A DNA stretch of 18,186 bases from CAIYXV01 sp035506255 (GTDB lineage Bacteria; Margulisbacteria; WOR-1; XYC2-FULL-46-14; WPAF01). Positions 13,545 through 18,186 of the stretch are shown here, piece by piece. The stretch is taken from assembly GCA_035506255.1 (NCBI GenBank), contig DATJPS010000055.1, forward strand, positions 1 through 18,186. Reading direction: 5' to 3'. Both the position numbers and the translations under genes were made by a program. Under the pieces are notes generated by a model. It made no database searches. It saw nothing but the letters and a program-made list of their open reading frames with translations, and had not been told where the DNA came from. Positions within the stretch are counted from its first letter, which is position 1; each line of letters starts with the position of its first letter.

Positions 13545-14753
13545 TCAGTTATCCAGCTGCTTCCATCCTGACGCTGTATATCCGAAAAAGTGCTTGGTCG
13601 TGTCATTATAATATAAAGTCCCTTCCTGGGTCCCGCTATTTACCGGACCGCTACTGGCAAACCTTACTCCCTGCCCACCGGTAAAAACCGCCGCATAACC
13701 ATTGCTTGATCCGGTACTTCCATATACCCCCACCGTATTCCCCTTGGCGTAGAGACCTTGCCCTGTGCCCGCTTTTGATTCAAAATATCCTCCATATGTC
13801 ATCGCTCCGGTACCGGTGTTGGATGCCAATCCATACACGGCATAAGCATTATTGGAAGGATCGATCCCATGCACTTCGAACGACCCGCCATATTGCCCGC
13901 TATTCCACGTTTCCCCGCGAACCCCTGTGCCGGCACTAACTCCATATAGTCCGGTCCCCGTACTGTCGTTCGAAAAATATCCTCCATAACCCGCGGTTGA
14001 AGCCGAATCGCCTTCTACGCCAATTGCGTTCCCGTTATAACCGCTTACCCCGTAAACGCCCCACCCTCCCGCACTGCCATCCGATTCCCCATATACACCA
14101 GTTCCGCTATTCCCTGCAGCCGATCCGAATACGCCCCACCCATTTCCATTTTGCGAACCCCAGACGCCTATCCCATATCCGCTTGTTCCGTTATTTATAC
14201 CTCTGACCGCAGATGAATAAGATCCCGGTGTGGTCGAGGATATTTTCCCGGTTATCACTGAAGCTTTAGCCAAGGTCGACGTGCTCTCGATCGAAATGCC
14301 GGGAACATTGCCTACCACCTGCGGCGCGGCCGGGCTCAAGTTAACGAACCCGGAACCGGGGACCCCGCCCACGCTGTCGGCCACCGTGGAACGGTAGGCG
14401 TAAGGGACCGATACCAGCGCCACTCTCGGCGTCATTTCCGAATCGGTCCCCGCTTTTATTCCCAGATACCTGGTGGTCCCGTCAAAAACGGAAATGGCGA
14501 TCGGAGAAACGCTTCCCAGTTGCACCGAGAATGTTCCACTCTCGACCGAAACGGTCTGCATCTCGGTCCAGAGCGCGGTGCCGCCGGTCGCCCCGGCATA
14601 GATGGAAAACGTCATCGGAAGCGTCGGGTTGGAAACGGCGTGCCCGGCGCTATCCTTAAGGAAACCCTGGTAATTTATCAGGCCGGGAACAGAGGCAAAA
14701 GAAACAGAGGTAAAGAGCAGGACCGACAGTAACGCAATGACCGCTTTTTTCAT
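13545..14753 (-). CDS. Secreted stem/GVYG-repeat surface protein B
   Basis: A 402-residue exported paralog of proteins A and C. Signal peptide 1-20 (MKKAVIALLSVLLFTSVSFA); stem domain 23-122 (GLINYQGFLKDSAGH, GGTALWTEMQTVSV, EMTPRVALVSVPYAYRS). A module at 152-200 (including ITGKISS and RGINNGT) recurs in protein C. Residues 200-370 are GVYG/GGYF repeats, and the C-terminal cap is GTLYYNDTTKHFFGYTASGWKQL, like phage tail-fibre ends. The start at 14753 is chosen because AGGGGAG lies just upstream and a signal peptide begins there; the frame extends to 14798 but runs into the promoter. It has its own promoter at 14787-14814. Closest in sequence to protein C. A structural surface role is inferred; no enzymatic motif is seen. 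Confidence 0.76.
   Translation of the reverse strand: MKKAVIALLSVLLFTSVSFASVPGLINYQGFLKDSAGHAVSNPTLPMTFSIYAGATGGTALWTEMQTVSVESGTFSVQLGSVSPIAISVFDGTTRYLGIKAGTDSEMTPRVALVSVPYAYRSTVADSVGGVPGSGFVNLSPAAPQVVGNVPGISIESTSTLAKASVITGKISSTTPGSYSSAVRGINNGTSGYGIGVWGSQNGNGWGVFGSAAGNSGTGVYGESDGSAGGWGVYGVSGYNGNAIGVEGDSASTAGYGGYFSNDSTGTGLYGVSAGTGVRGETWNSGQYGGSFEVHGIDPSNNAYAVYGLASNTGTGAMTYGGYFESKAGTGQGLYAKGNTVGVYGSTGSSNGYAAVFTGGQGVRFASSGPVNSGTQEGTLYYNDTTKHFFGYTASGWKQLDN
14154..14300 (-). repeat. Module shared with protein C (copy in B)
   Basis: Encodes residues 152-200 of protein B (GISIEST to GIGVWGS). The equivalent module in protein C is encoded at 15230-15376 but lies 95 residues further from the N-terminus, so the module has been displaced relative to the stem. 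Confidence 0.7.
14545..14636 (-). repeat. 92-bp near-identical stem segment (copy in B)
   Basis: Matches 15906-15997 in protein C with four mismatches by eye over 92 bp, in the part encoding the GGTALWxEMQTVSV region. Protein A's equivalent is clearly more diverged. Confidence 0.75.
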
Positions 14754-14786
14754 ATTCTCTCCCCTTTTATCCGGAACTTTACCCCT

Positions 14787-14814
14787 ATGATACTTCATGG
14801 CATATCCCTGTCAA
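14787..14814 (-). promoter_or_regulatory. Promoter of surface protein B gene
   Basis: Minus strand: consensus TTGACA (14809-14814), 16-bp spacer, TATCAT (14787-14792). The predicted start near 14780 leaves a leader of about 27 nt with an AGGGGAG Shine-Dalgarno before the ATG at 14753. Confidence 0.7.
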
Positions 14815-14833
14815 GCATATTCCCGTTCGAGAA

Positions 14834-16114
14834 TCACCACATCGCCTGCCAGACCGTTCCGTCATAGCAGTAAGCTTTGTGCGTCGTACTATTGTAATAT
14901 ATCATCCCCTCGGATGCAGTGGAGGGGGCCGCTCCCCTTGGATACAATCTTAAAATACTGTTAACATAACAAGCGACCCCTCCGCCGGAATTGAAAAAGC
15001 TGCCGCCATAGGAATTGACCGATCCGGTTTGCCCAAAAACCCCGCACCCAGAATCCGATTGGCCCCAGATCCCGTTCCCGCCAATTTGCCCATCACCCAT
15101 TACCGCGATCCCTCCGTTTGTCGAGATCCCGTAAACGCCGTATCCAACGTCAGTTTGCCCATAAACCCCATACCCGCTGGAAGAGTTTGAAGTCCCGTAT
15201 ACCCCGTATCCTCCGCTCCCTCCATCGCTTGACCCCCACACTCCTATACCGTTACCGTTGGTCCCATTATTAATGCCGCGAATCGCGGAAGCATACGTTC
15301 CTGGAACGTTAGATAAAATCTTCCCTGTGATCGCTGCGGCATAAGGAGAAGTTGAACGGGTCTCGGCGCTGACCCCCGGTAAAACGCCGGTAGTAGATTG
15401 ATGGTAACCGTAAACACCTACACCATTAGTAGAAATACCTGCCACGCCGCGCCCCGCTTGATAAGCAAACCCTTGAACCCCATCGCCATTACTTCCGTTC
15501 GATTGTCCCGCGACTCCGACGGTGTCTCCCGCACCTTGCACGCCAGCGGTCATTCCAGATGGCGCATAGCCGAAAACCCCGGCACCCATTACATCAGTCG
15601 ATATAAAATACCCGCCAAATGTTTTACCCTTGCCGTAGATCCCTGTCCCGCCAGTAGCGGTTGATTCCGCCGAGATCGCGGGATCCTCACTGGTAGCGAT
15701 CCTTATCAAGTTCACCGGACCACTGGAAGCGGCAAAATCAGCGATCGACGACCGGTAAGCGTAAGGAACGGTCACCAATACCACCCTCGGCGTCATTTCC
15801 GAATCGGTCCCTGCTTTTACACCCAGGTAGTTTGCTGCCCCGTCAAAAATGGAAGTACCGATCGGGTTAACGCTCCCCAATTGGGCCGAGAAGTTACCGC
15901 TCTCCACCGAAACGGTCTGCATCTCGGACCAGAGCGCGGTCCCGCCGGTCGCGCCGGCATAGATGGAAAACGTCATCGGAAGCGCCGGGTTGGAAACCAC
16001 ATGTCCGGTGGAATCTTTGAGTATACCCTGATAGTTTATAAGCCCGGGAATGGAAGCGAAGGAAAGCGAGGAAAGAATGAATAGTCCGGCAACCGCAATG
16101 ATCGATTTTTTCAT
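14834..16114 (-). CDS. Secreted stem/GVYG-repeat surface protein C
   Basis: A 426-residue exported paralog of A and B. Signal peptide 1-20 (MKKSIIAVAGLFILSSLSFA); stem domain 23-122 (GLINYQGILKDSTGH, GGTALWSEMQTVSV, EMTPRVVLVTVPYAYRS). Residues 155-245 are GVYG/GVQG-type repeats, then the B-like module at 247-295 (ITGKILS, RGINNGT), then more repeats (YGVYGTS, YGVYGQT, YGVYGIS) to about 375. The cap is GMIYYNSTTHKAYCYDGTVWQ. An AGGGGG Shine-Dalgarno lies five bases before the ATG, and two tandem promoters stand upstream. It is the first gene of the minus-strand array. The repeat pattern suggests a beta-helical fibre; function unknown. Confidence 0.76.
   Translation of the reverse strand: MKKSIIAVAGLFILSSLSFASIPGLINYQGILKDSTGHVVSNPALPMTFSIYAGATGGTALWSEMQTVSVESGNFSAQLGSVNPIGTSIFDGAANYLGVKAGTDSEMTPRVVLVTVPYAYRSSIADFAASSGPVNLIRIATSEDPAISAESTATGGTGIYGKGKTFGGYFISTDVMGAGVFGYAPSGMTAGVQGAGDTVGVAGQSNGSNGDGVQGFAYQAGRGVAGISTNGVGVYGYHQSTTGVLPGVSAETRSTSPYAAAITGKILSNVPGTYASAIRGINNGTNGNGIGVWGSSDGGSGGYGVYGTSNSSSGYGVYGQTDVGYGVYGISTNGGIAVMGDGQIGGNGIWGQSDSGCGVFGQTGSVNSYGGSFFNSGGGVACYVNSILRLYPRGAAPSTASEGMIYYNSTTHKAYCYDGTVWQAMW
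15230..15376 (-). repeat. Module shared with protein B (copy in C)
   Basis: Encodes residues 247-295 of protein C (GVSAETR to GIGVWGS), homologous to residues 152-200 of protein B. In C it is embedded between GVYG repeats; in B it directly follows the stem. Confidence 0.7.
15906..15997 (-). repeat. 92-bp near-identical stem segment (copy in C)
   Basis: Partner of 14545-14636; four mismatches over 92 bp by eye. Consistent with recent duplication or gene conversion between neighbouring paralogs. Confidence 0.75.
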
Positions 16115-16148
16115 AAATGCCCCCTATAGCTATTTCAACCTATTTGCA

Positions 16149-16176
16149 ATTGTATTATGCGGCCCGATAAAGTCAA
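16149..16176 (-). promoter_or_regulatory. Proximal promoter of surface protein C gene
   Basis: Minus strand: TTGACT (16171-16176), 16-bp spacer, TACAAT (16149-16154). The predicted start near 16142 gives a leader of about 28 nt carrying the AGGGGG Shine-Dalgarno. Confidence 0.7.
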
Positions 16177-16221
16177 TCGGTTTCGTTCCGCCGCTCCTAA
16201 TATATCTCGGTCAATAAGGCA

Positions 16222-16249
16222 ATTGTATTATTAACGCCGGAAATGTCAA
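16222..16249 (-). promoter_or_regulatory. Distal, duplicated promoter of surface protein C gene
   Basis: Minus strand: TTGACA (16244-16249), 16-bp spacer, TACAAT (16222-16227). It shares the 13-mer GCAATTGTATTAT (plus strand, 16219-16231) with the proximal copy (16146-16158), 73 bp away, so the promoter appears duplicated. Confidence 0.65.
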
Positions 16250-16272
16250 TAAGAGTTGTCGCCAGGTTTCGC

Positions 16273-16300
16273 TTGATAGCGGCAGTAAATAAGGTATAAT
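16273..16300 (+). promoter_or_regulatory. Promoter of the small beta-barrel gene
   Basis: TTGATA (16273-16278), 16-bp spacer, perfect TATAAT (16295-16300). The start near 16307 leaves about 14 nt containing GAGGTG (16307-16312) eight bases before the ATG at 16321, so this gene has a minimal leader with a Shine-Dalgarno. Confidence 0.72.
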
Positions 16301-16320
16301 ACCGCCGAGGTGCGATCTAA

Positions 16321-16827
16321 ATGAAAAAATTGATATTCGTTCCGCTCCTGGTCCTGGCCCTTTGCCTTCCCGTAATGGCGGGTACGCTCAATGTTTCCGG
16401 CCGCGCCGGCATGTACAATCCCGGCGGCGGCTCCAGCCCTTCCGTAATATACGGAGTGGGCGCGGATTACGACATCACCCCTAACGTAACGGTCAGGGGA
16501 GCGGTGGAGACCACCACTTATAATTTAGGTGGAAATTCTGTCACCTATATGCCCGTGACCGCCGATCTCATTTACAACCAGACCATCGCCGGAATTTTCA
16601 CTCCCTACGTCGGCGCCGGTCTGAGCTACAACTCATATTCTTCCGGAGGGAACAGCACTTCCACCACCGGTTACCAGGCCGAGACCGGCATCAAAGTTTC
16701 GGTCGGCGGTTTCCGCGCCGGCATTGAATACCGGTACATGATCCCTGATGCCGCCCATTCGGACCAGAACACTTCCGATACCAGCGGGTACATGGAGGGG
16801 AGCTTCGGCCAGAGCTTCAACTTTTAA
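16321..16827 (+). CDS. Small outer-membrane beta-barrel protein
   Basis: A 168-residue exported protein. Signal peptide at residues 1-20 (MKKLIFVPLLVLALCLPVMA) followed by alternating polar/hydrophobic strands: VYGVGADYDITPNVTVRGAVET, GIFTPYVGAGLSYNSYS, GYQAETGIKVSVGGFRAGIEYRYM. It ends in phenylalanine (EGSFGQSFNF), the usual signal for barrel insertion by BAM. Size and pattern fit an eight-stranded OmpW/OmpX/OprF-N-like barrel. No peptidoglycan-binding domain follows. A tautomerase-like gene begins one base after its stop. Specific function unknown. Confidence 0.78.
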   Translation: MKKLIFVPLLVLALCLPVMAGTLNVSGRAGMYNPGGGSSPSVIYGVGADYDITPNVTVRGAVETTTYNLGGNSVTYMPVTADLIYNQTIAGIFTPYVGAGLSYNSYSSGGNSTSTTGYQAETGIKVSVGGFRAGIEYRYMIPDAAHSDQNTSDTSGYMEGSFGQSFNF

Positions 16828-16828
16828 G

Positions 16829-17011
16829 ATGCCGATCGTCAACATCGACCTGTGGGCGGGAAGGACCGCCGAGATAAAGGAAAAGCTGATCAAAAAAGTG
16901 ACGGAGACCGTCTGCGAAACGGTCGGCTGCCCCTCCGACGCGGTGATCGTGGTGATCCGCGATGTCCCCAAGGAGAACTGGGGACAGAACGGCAAGCAGG
17001 CGTCAAAGTAA
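16829..17011 (+). CDS. 4-oxalocrotonate tautomerase-like small protein
   Basis: A 60-residue protein, the usual 4-OT size. The proline after the initiator Met (PIVNIDLWAGR) would be the catalytic N-terminal Pro1, and Arg11 is in place. The C-terminal half, DAVIVVIRDVPKENWG, matches the 4-OT beta-strand with Trp in place of Phe50. The position of Arg39 is taken by a hydrophobic residue, with an Arg four positions later, so substrate range may differ from true 4-OT. The start at 16829 is required to expose Pro1; longer frames upstream run inside the barrel gene. There is no clear Shine-Dalgarno and only one base separates it from the previous stop, so translation is probably coupled. It ends five bases before the convergent 7TM gene. 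Confidence 0.86.
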   Translation: MPIVNIDLWAGRTAEIKEKLIKKVTETVCETVGCPSDAVIVVIRDVPKENWGQNGKQASK

Positions 17012-17016
17012 TATCG

Positions 17017-17700
17017 CTATACCAGCGATTCGGTCCGGAACAGCTTATATTTAAAATATCCGTACAACAGGGTTATAAGCATAAAAGTGAAGGCGGGGTT
17101 GCGGGGGAAGTACTGGTAGAAGAACAGGTCCACCAGGTCGCGGAAAAAAACGTAAAAGAAGACCGCCGCCAGCGACAACAGCACCGCTTCGCACCGGCCG
17201 CGCTGTTCTGGGTTGCTGGCCTTCATGTATTGGCTGAAAAAGAAGCCGAAGATCAGGAAAGCGTACAACAGCACGTAGAGCAGATAAGCCCAGACGCCGA
17301 ACTTGATCGTGAACAGGAACCTTATCCCTCCCGCCATCCGTCTTTCGTCAAAGATCTGCGTCGCCGGCATCAGGACCGCAAAAAGCACCGGCAACAGGTA
17401 CATCGCGGCCATTTTAAAGCGCGAACCCAGCGCCCAGCTTTCCATGCCGGACACCATGATCGAATAATGAAGCACCACCGCCAGGAACAGTATCCAGAGC
17501 AACGGCATGGCATAACCGAGGACAAAAGAATGTCCGGGGAATTCTCCGATCAGATCGGACAAAGAAAGCAACGCCAGTATGATGACGCCCGCCGCCGCGA
17601 TCCGGTTCGACCTCACCTGCCCGCCTTTTAATTGAAGATAGGCCAATGCCGCGCAGGCCAGAAGATTGAAGACCACAAAAATACCATCCGTCAACAGCAT
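17017..17700 (-). CDS. Orphan seven-helix membrane protein, like the sensor module of 7TM histidine kinases
   Basis: A 227-residue integral membrane protein with seven predicted helices: about residues 5-24, 32-54, 60-85, 94-117, 130-160, 170-197 and 202-218. The last helix ends LLYGYFKYKLF, much like the point where the N-terminal 7TM region of certain histidine kinases passes into PAS/kinase domains. Here the protein simply stops, with no kinase, GGDEF or PAS domain and no such gene next to it in the window. No enzyme motif is seen. The ATG is six bases after a TAAAAT box with a perfect TTGACA, so the mRNA is probably leaderless. It is divergent from the pilin-like gene with a 78-bp gap. 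Fold class is a moderate inference; function unknown. Confidence 0.6.
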   Translation of the reverse strand: MLLTDGIFVVFNLLACAALAYLQLKGGQVRSNRIAAAGVIILALLSLSDLIGEFPGHSFVLGYAMPLLWILFLAVVLHYSIMVSGMESWALGSRFKMAAMYLLPVLFAVLMPATQIFDERRMAGGIRFLFTIKFGVWAYLLYVLLYAFLIFGFFFSQYMKASNPEQRGRCEAVLLSLAAVFFYVFFRDLVDLFFYQYFPRNPAFTFMLITLLYGYFKYKLFRTESLV

Positions 17701-17706
17701 GCCCGC

Positions 17707-17735
17707 ATTTTAACCACATCGCCCGGGCGTGTCAA
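17707..17735 (-). promoter_or_regulatory. Leaderless promoter of the 7TM gene
   Basis: Minus strand: TTGACA (17730-17735), 17-bp spacer, TAAAAT (17707-17712), then six bases and the ATG at 17700. No Shine-Dalgarno is present. Confidence 0.78.
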
Positions 17736-17742
17736 TCGCGGC

Positions 17743-17771
17743 TTGACACCGACCGGATAAAATTTTATATT
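17743..17771 (+). promoter_or_regulatory. Leaderless promoter of the pilin-like gene
   Basis: TTGACA (17743-17748), 17-bp spacer, TATATT (17766-17771), then seven bases and the ATG at 17779. Its -35 faces that of the 7TM gene seven bases away, forming the inverted repeat GTGTCAA-N7-TTGACAC (17729-17749). Confidence 0.78.
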
Positions 17772-17778
17772 AAGTTGG

Positions 17779-18162
17779 ATGAAAAAAGGGTACACACTGA
17801 TCGAATTGATCATTGTCGTGGTGATCCTGGCGGTGCTTGCCGTTGTCGTCCTTTCCCGTTACATCAACCTTTCCGACCAGGCCTATTCATCGATCGAAAA
17901 AGCGACGGTGGGCGCGGTAAAGGTGGGGATCGTTACCTATTACCTGGACCCTGCGCGCGGCAATTACCACAACTACCCTTCCGGACTGGACAATGCCACC
18001 GTCGGGTACGCGTCCAGCGGCAACCTGTTCTTCAATTTTATCCTCGACCAGCCGGTAACCTCGCCAGATTGGAGAAAGACCGTGCCCAATACTTATCTGT
18101 ACGTGCCGACCGGGAATACCTGGACCTATAATGCCAACGTCGGATTATTCACCGCTCCTTAA
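17779..18162 (+). CDS. Type IV pilin / pseudopilin-like protein
   Basis: A 127-residue protein with a class III (prepilin) signal: a four-residue leader MKKG, cleavage before YTLIE with glutamate at position +5, then a hydrophobic helix (LIIVVVILAVLAVVVLSRYI) that would be both membrane anchor and filament core. Tyr replaces the usual Phe at +1, a tolerated variant. The C-terminal region (VGIVTYYLDPARGNY to the end) lacks an obvious cysteine pair and looks like a small globular pseudopilin head. Prepilin peptidase, ATPase and secretin genes are not in the window. It could be a T4P minor pilin or a type II secretion pseudopilin. The 24 bases after its stop, to the window end, hold nothing recognisable. 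Confidence 0.88.
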   Translation: MKKGYTLIELIIVVVILAVLAVVVLSRYINLSDQAYSSIEKATVGAVKVGIVTYYLDPARGNYHNYPSGLDNATVGYASSGNLFFNFILDQPVTSPDWRKTVPNTYLYVPTGNTWTYNANVGLFTAP

Positions 18163-18186
18163 CCGCGCCCTGCTCTTTTTAGTTCT

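Noticed and set aside
16748..16828. N-terminal extension of the tautomerase into the barrel gene
   Set aside because: It would bury the catalytic Pro1; the ATG at 16829 gives the canonical size.

Overview
The window looks like chromosomal DNA from a diderm (two-membrane), probably anaerobic, uncultivated-type bacterium. The anaerobic signal is an O2-sensitive class III ribonucleotide reductase. The diderm signal is several signal-peptide proteins, outer-membrane beta-barrels and a PorV-like protein. A YPNPFNP-type C-terminal domain, DapL-type lysine synthesis and 'stem plus GVYG-repeat' surface proteins recall Margulisbacteria/WOR-type or similar candidate phyla. That placement is inference from gene style, not a phylogeny. 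I see no tRNA, rRNA, CRISPR array, transposase or phage module, and no gene-free stretch over 300 bp.

Left part (1-8232): the 3' end of nrdD followed by a glutaredoxin/NrdH-like redoxin (+); a convergent secreted AMIN-phosphodiester glycosidase protein and ispH (-); then, divergent from ispH across only 50 bp, a compact carotenoid operon crtI-crtB-lycopene cyclase (+), so the last MEP-pathway step sits beside the pathway from GGPP to cyclised carotenoid. A dGTPase-like HD phosphohydrolase follows.

Middle (8229-16320, all minus strand): transcription order is paralog C, paralog B, a FlgD-Ig/T9SS-CTD-like secreted protein, a PorV-like outer-membrane protein, paralog A, dapF, dapL. Paralogs A-C share a signal peptide, a conserved N-terminal 'NYQG' stem domain, a variable region of GxGVYG/GGYFES repeats and a tail-fibre-like C-terminal cap. 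Together with the PorV/CTD pair they form a candidate surface-display locus, the most unusual part of the window. dapF-dapL (ATGA overlap) belong to the diaminopimelate pathway and seem to have their own promoter.

Right part (16321-18186): a small beta-barrel protein, a 4-oxalocrotonate tautomerase-like peptide, a convergent orphan seven-helix membrane protein resembling the sensor module of 7TM histidine kinases, and a divergent type IV pilin-like protein.

A recurrent feature is promoter placement. Five operon-leading genes (glycosidase, ispH, crtI, 7TM protein, pilin) have a -10 box 6-7 nt before the start codon, which predicts leaderless mRNAs. Downstream operon genes and the surface-protein genes mostly have Shine-Dalgarno sequences, and the surface and barrel genes have ordinary short leaders.
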